A stretch of 64,000 nt of DNA from Nocardiopsis sp. TSRI0078 (GTDB lineage Bacteria; Actinomycetota; Actinomycetes; Streptosporangiales; Streptosporangiaceae). The stretch is from assembly GCF_001905145.1 (NCBI RefSeq), contig NZ_LWLB01000008.1, positions 1-64,000 on the forward strand, given 5' to 3'. A program made the translations under genes and the position numbers. The notes below the pieces were generated by a model. It was not told where the DNA came from. It was given only the letters and a program-made list of their open reading frames with translations, and made no database searches. Within the stretch, counting starts at the first letter, position 1; the number at the start of each line of letters is the position of its first letter. Below, piece after piece: positions 56,741 to 64,000 of this stretch.

Positions 56741-57562
56741 ATGAACGAGAACGAGGGTTGTGTTCGTTGCCGTGGGACGGTCGCCCCGGATGGTTGCTGT
56801 TGGGATTGTGGAGCGGCTCAGCCGTCGTTTCGCTCCCATGTGGAGGCCACGGTCGACGGTGGTGCGGCGGGTGTCAGCGACCGTGGGCTGCGCCGTGGTG
56901 TGAATGCCGACGCCATGAGCCTGGTGGTCAAAGGTGAGTGGACGGTCGGGGTCGTCTGCGACGGTGTCTCGATGTCGCCCCGGTCGGATCGTGCTGCTCA
57001 GGTCGCGGCGGCGGTCAGTGCGAGCACCGTGGTGAAACGGCTTCAGGAGGGAGCCGTTCCCGAGGCGGCCTTGGAGGATGCCGTCGTGCGGGCGGGACAT
57101 GCGGTTACCGCCTTGGCGGCGTCGGCGGATATGGCACCTGCCTGTACGTACGTCGCGGGCGTCGTTGGCGAGGGAGGCATGTGGGTTTCCTGGGTCGGTG
57201 ACAGTCGCGCCTACTGGTTGCCGGATGAGGGGTTGGGGTTCGTACTGACCGAAGACGACACGGGCGAGCATGATGCGCTCGTCGCCTGGTTGGGCGCGGA
57301 CGCAGAGGAGCCGGTTTGGCGGGACCGGAGCTATCGGCCGCCGGGTCCGGGGCGCCTGCTGCTGTGCACGGATGGGCTGTGGCGATATCTGCCTTTGGCC
57401 GAGGAGTTGCGCTCCGTCACCCCACCCCATAAGTCGGATTCGGGGTTCGATGGCGCTCTTTTGGCTGATGCGCGGAACTTGGTCGGCCATGCACTCGATG
57501 CTGGTGGCCATGACAACGTCACCGCGTTACTGATCCCCGTGAATGGACTTGTGGGCGGTTGA
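56741..57562 (+). CDS. PP2C-type protein phosphatase with N-terminal zinc ribbon
   Basis: 273 residues from ATG 56741. The first 26 residues contain CVRCRG and CCWDCG, a zinc-ribbon-like pair. The PP2C catalytic domain follows (about 45-268): NADAMSLVV, VCDGVSMS (metal-site Asp-Gly), SWVGDSRAYWL, LCTDGLWRY and GGHDNVTALLI. It dephosphorylates Ser/Thr of target proteins. Such phosphatases normally sit with FHA, VWA or protein-kinase genes, which are absent here, so the gene is probably left over from a larger cluster. Confidence 0.87.
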   Translation: MNENEGCVRCRGTVAPDGCCWDCGAAQPSFRSHVEATVDGGAAGVSDRGLRRGVNADAMSLVVKGEWTVGVVCDGVSMSPRSDRAAQVAAAVSASTVVKRLQEGAVPEAALEDAVVRAGHAVTALAASADMAPACTYVAGVVGEGGMWVSWVGDSRAYWLPDEGLGFVLTEDDTGEHDALVAWLGADAEEPVWRDRSYRPPGPGRLLLCTDGLWRYLPLAEELRSVTPPHKSDSGFDGALLADARNLVGHALDAGGHDNVTALLIPVNGLVGG

Positions 57563-58349
57563 CGCGCCCAGACGGCCCTGGGGCGGGGTGAGGGGCGTTG
57601 GGAGTGGACGTGGCCGTGTGGGGCCGTGTCCGCCCTTGACGGGCGGACGCAGGGGCACGCCGCCACCAGACCAGGGCCTCCTCGTACTCATTCAGGTTTT
57701 CCAGCTTTACACCGAGGCGGATCATGGCGTCGATCTGGCCGGCGTGGGCGGCACGCTGCATCCAATACGTGACCTTCTCCCCAATCTTCGAGCAGGGAGC
57801 CGAGGAAGTACATGGCCTCAGGGAGGCCAACGTGAGCCGCGCTCCGGTACCAGGTCAAGGCCTCTTTGGCCTCGCTCTGCCGCGCCAGAAGGACGCCGAG
57901 ATTGTGCATGGCTTCGGGGTCACCGCTTTCAGCCTTCTCGCGCCACATCTGCTCGGCGTCGACCCGCTTTCCGACCAACAGGGTTCCGGCGAAGTAGGTG
58001 TCTTGGTTGTGGGGCTCTCAGGGGTCACGAAGGGAGAGGGCTGGCTGGCGGGGGTGGCGGCATTCCACAGGCCCAGAAGTCGGTCGATCTCGGCGTTGGC
58101 GTCGGCGCCGTGGATCTTTTCGGCCAGGACTTCGGTGATCATCTCGACGGCACCCTTGGCGGGCAGATCCGGTTTGGTGAGGGTGTCGTGGATCTTGGTG
58201 TGGGACATGGGCACCCCCTTGTCGTCCAAGGCCTGCCGGATCTGGCGGGAGGAGGGCCAACCGGCTCGGTGGTGCAATTTATGCAGCGCGCGGTTGAGCT
58301 CACCGAGCGGACTCATGGGAATGATGGGGCGCTTCCAGGGGCGAGGCAC
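57519..58349 (-). pseudogene. Tetratricopeptide/Sel1-like repeat protein gene with two frameshifts
   Basis: GTG 58349 begins PRPWKRPIIPMSPLGELNRA with a helix-turn-helix-like part (PSSRQIRQALDDKGVPMSHT, TLTKPDLPAKGAVEMITEVL). One added base at the GGGG run 58011-58014 restores DTYFAGTLLVGKRVDAEQMW and repeats such as ESGDPEAMHNLGVLLARQSE. A second change at the CCCC run 57779-57782 gives YWMQRAAHAGQIDAMIRLGV and EEALVWWRRA. The product would be an XRE-like plus TPR protein, of a type common and mostly unstudied in actinomycetes. Its 3' end overlaps the PP2C gene's end. Confidence 0.7.
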
Positions 58350-58364
58350 GCCGGCCTTTCCGTA

Positions 58365-58570
58365 TTAGAGATCGTCTCATTTGGTGAGTCTGCGGTAACA
58401 GATCAGCGTGTAGGCGATGCCGGCGAAGGCCAGGAAGTGGTCGGCCTTGCGCTCGCAGCGGCGGCGCGGACGGCGGCATCCGGGCAGCCAGACCATAGTG
58501 CGTTCGACCTGCCACCGGTGCCGAGCCAACCGCTGCTTCGTCAACGGTCGGCTCGGGTTGCTGCTGTCAT
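58365..58570 (-). mobile_element. IS5-type transposase 3' remnant
   Basis: The frame ending at 58377 reads LTKQRLARHRWQVERTMVWL, then CERKADHFLAFAGIAYTLIC and YRRLTK, the C-terminus of IS5-family transposases. The outer end AGAGATCGTCTC resembles the terminal repeat of such elements. About 60 residues remain; the rest is gone. Confidence 0.75.
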
Positions 58571-58820
58571 CCTAGGACCTGGATGACTGGGAGCGCTGTC
58601 TGGACGCGCTCCATGCGGAGGAGCGGGTCGAGTGGCCCTCGGGCGACCGGACCGGGTGGGTGGTGGTGCCCAAGGACCCGGTGGAGGTGACCGTGCACGA
58701 CACACCGTCGACGCAGACCACGGTGCGCATGCCGATCGATGTCACGGATGCGTGGCTGGAGGAGAACCGGTTGCGGCTGGAGCAGGTCCGTCAGGCGCGT
58801 CAGTTTATTGGGAAGTCAGA
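58571..58820 (+). pseudogene. Unidentified gene fragment between two IS remnants
   Basis: A frame of about 80 residues reads DWERCLDALHAEERVEWPSG, WVVVPKDPVEVTVHD and MPIDVTDAWLEENRLRLEQV. Codon use is typical of host genes and the frame has no stop, but it lacks a start and a natural end: it begins at the IS5 remnant and runs into IS3-type sequence. I do not recognise the family. Confidence 0.45.
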
Positions 58821-58854
58821 CTCCCACCGAGCGGTTCCCCTCCATCCTCACTGT

Positions 58855-59240
58855 TTATTGGAGGCTCGGAACCAACGCTTCGCCCTCTGATGAACCAGCC
58901 TGCTGCCGGTAGAAGCCGTCCTCGAACTCTGCCGGCGGGACCAGGCCGATCTCGCCGTGCAGGCGGCGGTGGTTGAACCAGTCCACGTACTCGGCCACCG
59001 CGATCTCCACCTCTTCCAGGACTTTCCACGGGCCGCGGTTGCGGACCAGCTCGGCCTTGAACAAAGAGTGAAACGCCGCGGCCGGGACTACCCGATCCTT
59101 GCGGGAACCGGTGCAAAAAGACTGACAGTCGTCACAGTCCCCGATCGATCCCATCGAAGGCACCAACCCCGACTCCTTGGCCCGCCGGGTGAAGGCCCAC
59201 GACCCGAACTGCGTGAGTTCAACCAGCCGGTGCCACTAGG
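58855..59240 (-). mobile_element. IS3-family transposase (orfB) 3' remnant
   Basis: Minus-strand frame with HRLVELTQFGSWAFTRRAKE, GLVPSMGSIGD, then KAELVRNRGPWKVLEEVEIA and EYVDWFNHRRLHGEIGLVPP, the last third of an IS3 integrase-like transposase. The conserved DNAxAESF stretch is altered to DDCQSF plus an insertion, and the upstream part is missing, so it is inactive. Confidence 0.8.
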
Positions 59241-59937
59241 TATCGGACATCACGAGTCCAAGCTGGGTAGGGGGCGACTCCATCGCGGCGTGCAGGGGAC
59301 TACGGGTATTCGCGCAGGGGCCGAATCGGATCCAGGCCAGCTCCCGCGCCCGGCGCCGGTCGAGTGTGAGCAGACTGCGCACGCCCGGCGCGAATGCCGC
59401 CGGCCCGTGCCGGGTGGCCGCGCGCAGCCGTCGCCAGCGCCGCGAATGCGCCCGGTGGCTGCGCTCGGTCACCCGCCGCCCCCGGGCGTTCTGCCCGTGC
59501 CGGGCCTCCTGCGGAGTGGCGTCGATCATCAACACGTGCACCTCGTACCGGCGGAGTCGGCACAGCAGGGCGAGCAGCACGCGGACCGGGCTCCGAGTCC
59601 CGCACTCGTGCACCACCACCGGGCCGCCGCGCAGCGCCGCGGCCATCCGGGCCAGGTGCAGTACGTGCACCACCCAGCGCCACAGTGGGTAGGGGACCCG
59701 ACCGAGCAATGGTCCCAGCTGGTACCGCGACTGTAGCGAGTCGATCACCCGCACACCCTCCGCGGTGAGCACGGTCCGCTCCTCGTTTCCGTGGAGACCG
59801 AACAGCCGCCGCAGCAGGGTGCTCTTCCCGGCCCCGGGTACCCCGGCGACCAGGACCAGGGACCGCCGGGGGTAGATCATGCCGCGCACTGTCGCGTCAT
59901 TCACCGTGGGCACATACCGCGCCGGCCCTTGGAACAT
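59236..59937 (-). CDS. P-loop AAA/kinase-type ATPase
   Basis: 233 residues from ATG 59937, with GAGGAGC upstream. Walker A GVPGAGKST lies near residue 32, preceded by RRSLVLVA, and a Walker-B-like hydrophobic strand GGPVVVHECGT near 105. It resembles small ATP-dependent kinases of unknown substrate (zeta-toxin or adenylylsulfate kinase-like size). The LID region with RGRRVTERSHRAHSRRW is very basic. The gene ends at the IS3 remnant, so its C-terminus may be altered. Confidence 0.75.
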   Translation of the reverse strand: MFQGPARYVPTVNDATVRGMIYPRRSLVLVAGVPGAGKSTLLRRLFGLHGNEERTVLTAEGVRVIDSLQSRYQLGPLLGRVPYPLWRWVVHVLHLARMAAALRGGPVVVHECGTRSPVRVLLALLCRLRRYEVHVLMIDATPQEARHGQNARGRRVTERSHRAHSRRWRRLRAATRHGPAAFAPGVRSLLTLDRRRARELAWIRFGPCANTRSPLHAAMESPPTQLGLVMSDT

Positions 59938-60046
59938 CTTCGGTAGCTCCTCAAAGCCGACCTTCGCGCCGGTGGGGCGCGGCTCTACAGTGGACGCGTC
60001 ACCAATGTCATGACGCTACCGGGTATCGACGAGTCCGAAAAACGCA

Positions 60047-60250
60047 GGGCATACCAGAGCCTCCATCACACCCGGCACGAAACAAGTGGAGCTGAAAGTC
60101 GTCCAGGCGGTGCTGGGACACGCGAGCATCGTGCTGACCATGGACACCTATGCCAGCGTGCTGCCGGAGGTGGCGCGGGAAGCAGCGGAGCGGACCGCGT
60201 GGCTGATGTTCCGGGACGCCAGACCGGTCGGCATACGAAGAGGCGGGGTC
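60047..60250 (+). pseudogene. Tyrosine-recombinase (integrase) C-terminal remnant
   Basis: Reads HTRASITPGTKQVELKVVQA, VLGHASIVLTMDTYASVLPE and VAREAAERTAWL. The H-T-x-A-S box, the LGH motif and the catalytic Tyr in MDTYASV are the end of an integrase of actinomycete integrative elements. The N-terminal 300 residues are absent. It lies about 100 bp from the tRNA-Arg fragment, the usual place of integrase next to its attachment site. Confidence 0.8.
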
Positions 60251-60352
60251 GACGGGGCCTGGTGTTGGCCCCACCTGGGTCCCACCCTGGACCCACCGGC
60301 AGGACGACCCCCTCAGGTTCTAGCCAGACAAGGCTATGACCTAGGGTTTTGT

Positions 60353-60400
60353 GGCGCACCCGGCAGGATTCGAACCTGCGGCCATCGGATTAGAAGCAAC
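60353..60400 (-). other. 3' fragment of tRNA-Arg(TCT): attachment-site scar
   Basis: On the minus strand CTTCTAATCCGATGGCCGC, then GGTTCGAATCCTGCCGGGTG and CGCC, is the anticodon loop (TCT), variable part, T arm (GGTTCGAATCC) and acceptor end of a tRNA-Arg. The 5' half is not present upstream, so this is not a functional tRNA gene. It is a typical att core of an integrative element that entered a tRNA-Arg gene. Confidence 0.75.
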
Positions 60401-60636
60401 TCCCCCGGCCGGAGACCCGGAACCCGTCTCTCCATGCCGCTTCGGAGAACCCGTCGCCCCAGGGCCCGCCCTTCGCCACGGTCTCCACACGAAGAACCGC
60501 GGGACTCACCCGCGGTTTCCGGGATCCGCCTCCCCCAGCACCGTGTGCACCGCCCGTGCCGCCCCTCCCCCGCCGGCCAGGGGACCGACCGAACCGCGCC
60601 ACCGCGATCCGGCCAGCCGGCCGGCAGAGGAGCCGA

Positions 60637-62166
60637 TCAGGAGGTGCGGTCGCGCAGCTCGCGCTTGAGGATCTTGCCAGAGGCGTTGCGCGGCAGCTCG
60701 GCCACCACCCGCACCTCCTTGGGCGCCTTGAACGGCGCGAGGCGGGCGCGTACGTGCTTCACCAGGTCGTCGGGCAGGGTCTCGGGGTCGGCCTCGTCGG
60801 TGGGCACCACGAACGCGGTCACCGCCTCGATCCACTTGTCGTCGGGAGCGCCGACCACCGCGGCCTCGGCCACCCCGGCGTGGGTGTACAGGGCGTCCTC
60901 CACCTCGCGGGAGGCCACCAGGACGCCGCCGGTGTTGATGACGTCCTTGATCCGGTCGACCACCTCGATGTAGCCCTCGGTGTCGATCCGCACCAGGTCG
61001 CCGGAGTGGAACCAGCCGTCCCGGAAGGCCTCCTCGGTCTCCTGCGGCTTGTCCCAGTAGCCCTGGCACAGCTGCGGCGACCGGTAGACCACCTCTCCCA
61101 GCTCGCCTGGTTCGGCGTCCCGGCCCTTGTCGTCCACCACCCGCAGTTCCACGAACAGGGCGGCCCGTCCCGCGGAGGCGGGGCGGGCCTCATGCTCCTC
61201 CGGTCGCAGGACGGTGGCCAGCGGACCGATCTCGCTCTGTCCGAAACAGTTGTAAAAGCCCAGTCCGGGCAGGGCGGAGCGCAGCTTGTCCAGAACGGGC
61301 CCGGGCATGACCGAGGCGCCGTAGTAGGCCTTGCGCAGGCTCGACAGGTCACGGCGGGCGAAGTCGGCGTGGCCCGCCATCGCCACCCACAGGGTGGGAG
61401 CGGCGAAGAACGCCCCGTGCCGGCCGCTCTCGATCCGGGCCAGCAGGTCGGCGGGGTCGGGCGCCTCCACCAGGGTGTTGCGGGCCCCGACCGCCAGCCA
61501 CGGCATGAGGAAGACGTGCATCTGCGCGCTGTGGTACAGCGGCATGGCGTGCAGCGGCTCGTCGTCGGCGGACAGGTCCAGACCCACCACGCAGGACAGG
61601 TACTCGTGCACGAGCGCGCGGTGGGTCATCATCGCGCCCTTGGGGCGGGAGGTGGTCCCGGAGGTGTACAGCAGCTGCACCAGGTCGGTGTCAAGGACCT
61701 CCACGTCCAGTTCGGGCACCGGTCCGTGGAGGCTGTCGGCGAGGAGCGAGCCGGGGCCCTCCCGCAGCTCCAGGACCTGTTCCACCCCCGTGTCGGCTCG
61801 CAGGGCGTCCACGGCCGAGCGCAGGGCCGGGTCGGCCAGGACGATGGCGCTTCCGGACTGCTCCAGCAGGTAGGCGAGCTCCTCTCCCTGGAGGGCGAAG
61901 TTGACGGGCACGTGGACCAGGCCCGCGCGGGCACAGGCCAGGAACCCGATGAGGTAGGCGTCGGAGTTCTTCCCGTAGGCCGCCACCCGGTCGCCCCGGG
62001 CGGCGCCGAGGCCGAGCAGCCGTGCGGCGGCACGGGTGACCGCCGCGTCCAGCTCGGCGTAGGTCCAGGTGCGCTCGCCGAAGACCAGGGCGGTGCGTCC
62101 GGGGGTGCGCGCCGCACTGCGCCGGAGGAGGTCGCCGACGGTGCTGGATGTGGTGGAACTGTTCAT
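60637..62166 (-). CDS. Acyl-CoA synthetase (AMP-forming, long-chain type)
   Basis: 509 residues from ATG 62166. ANL-superfamily motifs: A3 LLYTSGTTSRPKGAMMTH near residue 165, YNCFGQSEIGP (A5), GWFHSGDLVRID (A7), and the C-terminal hinge with VDRIKDVINTGG and the catalytic Lys in PRNASGKILKREL. It activates a carboxylic acid to its CoA ester. Chain length cannot be inferred. It diverges from the reductase gene; it is not inside a recognised biosynthetic cluster. Confidence 0.93.
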   Translation of the reverse strand: MNSSTTSSTVGDLLRRSAARTPGRTALVFGERTWTYAELDAAVTRAAARLLGLGAARGDRVAAYGKNSDAYLIGFLACARAGLVHVPVNFALQGEELAYLLEQSGSAIVLADPALRSAVDALRADTGVEQVLELREGPGSLLADSLHGPVPELDVEVLDTDLVQLLYTSGTTSRPKGAMMTHRALVHEYLSCVVGLDLSADDEPLHAMPLYHSAQMHVFLMPWLAVGARNTLVEAPDPADLLARIESGRHGAFFAAPTLWVAMAGHADFARRDLSSLRKAYYGASVMPGPVLDKLRSALPGLGFYNCFGQSEIGPLATVLRPEEHEARPASAGRAALFVELRVVDDKGRDAEPGELGEVVYRSPQLCQGYWDKPQETEEAFRDGWFHSGDLVRIDTEGYIEVVDRIKDVINTGGVLVASREVEDALYTHAGVAEAAVVGAPDDKWIEAVTAFVVPTDEADPETLPDDLVKHVRARLAPFKAPKEVRVVAELPRNASGKILKRELRDRTS

Positions 62167-62372
62167 GGCCCTGCTTCCCGTCCGTCCGTACGGCTCCCGT
62201 GGGGCCGCTGGCACGAACCCATCCTGTTGTGGGCGGGCCGCACTGGCAACACCTCGCGGGCTCCCGCGCGCCCCGGCGTCCGGGCCGCTTCGGGAGGGGC
62301 CCCGCCCCTTGCCACCAGATATCCCACGGTCATACGTTTTGCGGTGTTCGTGAACCACCGGGTTGGAGAGCC

Positions 62373-63293
62373 ATGAAGATCCTTGTCGTGGGAGCCGGAG
62401 CGGTCGGCGGCTATTTCGGCGCGCACCTGGTGCAGGCGGGCCGGGACGTCGACTTCCTCGTCCGCCCCGCACGCGCCGAGCTGCTGCGCGAGCACGGCCT
62501 GAGCATCCACGGCGTGGACGGCGGTGTGGAGACCGTTCCGGTCCGTGCCGTCACCGCCGACCAGCTGGAGGCCGACTACGACCTGGTGATCGTGGCCGTG
62601 AAGTCCTACGGGTTCGACGCCGCGCTCAAGGACCTGGCCCCTGCGGTGGGACCGCGGACCGTGGTGCTGCCCCTCCTCAACGGCATGCGGCACATCGACG
62701 CCCTGGTCGAGCGCTTCGGCGCCGACCGCGTCTACGGCGGGGTCGCCATGGTGATGACCCGTCTGGGCGAGCGGGGCGAGATCGTCGAGGTCGGCAGGAT
62801 GGGCCAGCTGATCTACGGGCCGCTGGGCGAGCGGCCCGCCATCGGCCTGGACGACGTCCACGCGGTGCTGGACACCGGGACCCACACCGCCACGCCCACC
62901 GTCGACATCCGCCAGGAGATGTGGCACAAGTGGGTCTTCCTGGCGAGCCTGGGCGCGTGCACCTGCCTGATGCGCGCCCCCATCGGCCGCGTCAACAGCG
63001 CGCCGGGCGGACAGGAGTTCACCTCCGGGGTGTTCGAGGAGGCCATCGCCGTGGCCACCGCCTCGGGCCACCCGCCCGCGCAGGAGGCCCGCGACCGGGC
63101 CAACGCCACCATCGCCAACACCACGGCCACGACCACGACCTCCATGTACTGGGACCTGACCCACGGCAACCCGGTGGAGGCCGACCACATCATCGGCGAC
63201 CTGGTCACGCGCGGGCGCGAGCTGGGCGTGCCCACGCCGCTGTTCTCGCTGGCGTACACGCACCTGAGCGTGTACGAGGCCGGCCGGGAGTAG
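62373..63293 (+). CDS. Ketopantoate reductase-like protein (2-dehydropantoate 2-reductase family)
   Basis: 306 residues from ATG 62373 with GGTTGGAGAG upstream. N-terminal Rossmann domain: MKILVVGAGAVGGYFGAHLV. A substrate region follows, with YDLVIVAVKSYGFDAALKDL and a Lys typical of the family (about residue 75), then PLLNGMRHIDALVERFG. The helical C-terminal domain contains EMWHKWVFLASLGACTC and DLTHGNPVEADHI. NADPH-dependent reduction of a 2-keto acid is expected; pantothenate synthesis is not certain because paralogues are frequent. Confidence 0.9.
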   Translation: MKILVVGAGAVGGYFGAHLVQAGRDVDFLVRPARAELLREHGLSIHGVDGGVETVPVRAVTADQLEADYDLVIVAVKSYGFDAALKDLAPAVGPRTVVLPLLNGMRHIDALVERFGADRVYGGVAMVMTRLGERGEIVEVGRMGQLIYGPLGERPAIGLDDVHAVLDTGTHTATPTVDIRQEMWHKWVFLASLGACTCLMRAPIGRVNSAPGGQEFTSGVFEEAIAVATASGHPPAQEARDRANATIANTTATTTTSMYWDLTHGNPVEADHIIGDLVTRGRELGVPTPLFSLAYTHLSVYEAGRE

Positions 63294-63441
63294 GCTCCCG
63301 CCACCGCCCCGCGCACCGTTTCCGCCGGGTCCGCCCTCGCGGCGCTCCCCCGGCGGACGGCTCCCGCCGGGGGCCCGCCCGGCGCCGCGCCCCTCGCACC
63401 TCCGCCTTGGACGGCCCCGAGCGGGCGGGCGCGTGGCCGGC

Positions 63442-64000
63442 TCACTCCGGGGGGTCCTCCCGGAACCTCGGGTCCAGGTGGTCGGTGACGAGGGCGGCCA
63501 GCGCCCCGGGGTCCTCCAGCCAGGGGAACGCGGTGCGGGTGGAGCCGCCGACCACGTACGCCCCCGGGACGTCGCGGGACAGCGCCGTGCGGAGTGAGGT
63601 ACCCAGGCCGGCGAGTTCTCCGGAGTAGACGGTGAACCGTTCGGGGGCCGCGCTCAGACGGGTGAACCAGTCGTGTCCGCTCGGCGGCGCGGCGCCGTGG
63701 GCCCCCGACAGGTCCCACGGCATCGTCCGGGTGAGCCTTTCGGTGGCGATCTCGCGGAGCAGGCGGCGGTCCTGCTCGTCCAGCGTCTCGCAACGGCCCA
63801 GTGAGTGGTCCACCATGGCCGCGACACCCTCCTCGGGCAGGGTCCCGTGCTGGCGCAGCTGTTCCTGGTAGGGGGCCATGGCCAGCAGGAAGTCCGCGAC
63901 CTCCGCGGTGGGCTCGGGGGCCCGGAAACCGGGACGGCCGACCAGCACCTGGGGGTCGGGGTCGACCAGCAGGACGTGTGCGGCGCGGTGGTCGGCGACG
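63442..64000 (-). CDS. Possible alpha/beta-hydrolase-type protein (partial, 5' end outside window)
   Basis: The frame enters from the right edge and ends at 63442, about 185 residues visible. The tail GAYVVGGSTRTAFPWLEDPG resembles the strand-helix end of alpha/beta hydrolases, where a His precedes the FPW motif; here Thr and Ala occupy that position, so either the residue is lost or the assignment is wrong. A helical lid-like part (about 20-110) precedes. Function unknown. Confidence 0.55.
   Translation of the reverse strand, partial: VADHRAAHVLLVDPDPQVLVGRPGFRAPEPTAEVADFLLAMAPYQEQLRQHGTLPEEGVAAMVDHSLGRCETLDEQDRRLLREIATERLTRTMPWDLSGAHGAAPPSGHDWFTRLSAAPERFTVYSGELAGLGTSLRTALSRDVPGAYVVGGSTRTAFPWLEDPGALAALVTDHLDPRFREDPPE

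Noticed and set aside
60353..60400. Complete tRNA-Arg gene
   Set aside because: Only the anticodon loop, T arm and acceptor end are there; the 5' half does not match a D arm.

Overview
The window is about 64 kb of very GC-rich chromosome from a filamentous actinomycete. The protein families point to the Nocardiopsis/Streptosporangiales side (inference from family resemblance; no 16S or other marker gene is present). Supporting signs are mycothiol chemistry (S-(hydroxymethyl)mycothiol dehydrogenase), AfsR/SARP regulators, GTG/TTG starts, coding third positions that are nearly all G/C, and ISL3, IS5 and IS3 elements. No complete tRNA, rRNA or CRISPR array was seen.

Layout. 1-7.6 kb: partial SARP regulator, SDR, LysR, formaldehyde/mycothiol detoxification pair (mscR plus MBL hydrolase), GNAT, GT-like protein, an internally deleted SARP, and a YHS-domain protein. 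7.7-10 kb: a complete ISL3-type insertion sequence with 49-bp perfect ends that carries a cupin gene as passenger. 10-18.6 kb: DUF4352-like protein, AraC-VOC-UvrA-like cluster, GNAT, Bcr/CflA efflux, PNPOx-like and small membrane proteins. 18.7-24.7 kb: an OmpR-type two-component system facing a convergent polyphosphate polymerase (VTC)-DUF4956-CotH operon. Direct repeats with an 11-bp period lie in front of both the regulator and the operon. 24.7-28.5 kb: a zone of gene remnants (two SDR ends, an MFS 3' end, a gutted aminoglycoside phosphotransferase, a frameshifted universal stress protein) around a TetR gene and a small basic protein. 28.5-39.9 kb: HAD phosphatase, spermidine-synthase-like protein, MerR-SulP pair, anmK-symporter operon, aconitase, and two related proteins of unknown function. 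40-49 kb: frameshifted membrane protein, S1-domain protein, a small membrane protein ending in a RHIM/amyloid-like motif, PfkB kinase, DUF1963-like protein, an orphan Cas6e homologue that lacks the catalytic histidine, a discoidin/SMI1-KNR4 protein and a solitary sugar-binding lipoprotein. 49.7-55.6 kb: VOC, PadR-GyrI pair, methyltransferase with two frameshifts, secreted small protein, acyltransferase-TetR pair. 55.6-60.4 kb: a decayed island holding TetR and methyltransferase remnants, PP2C phosphatase, frameshifted TPR protein, IS5 and IS3 remnants, ATPase, integrase remnant and a 3' fragment of tRNA-Arg (an attachment-site scar). 60.6-64 kb: acyl-CoA synthetase, ketopantoate-reductase-like protein, and a partial alpha/beta-hydrolase-like gene.

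How the genes work together. The best candidate system is the regulated VTC-DUF4956-CotH membrane module: polymer synthesis plus an atypical protein kinase, with shared repeat operators linking it to the nearby two-component system. Other functional pairs are mscR-MBL (formaldehyde), anmK-symporter (cell-wall sugar recycling), MerR-SulP (anion transport), PadR-GyrI and TetR-acyltransferase. A second theme is decay: at least eight genes are internally deleted or truncated, and several more are broken by single-base changes at runs of exactly four C or G. Those could be real lesions or base-calling errors.
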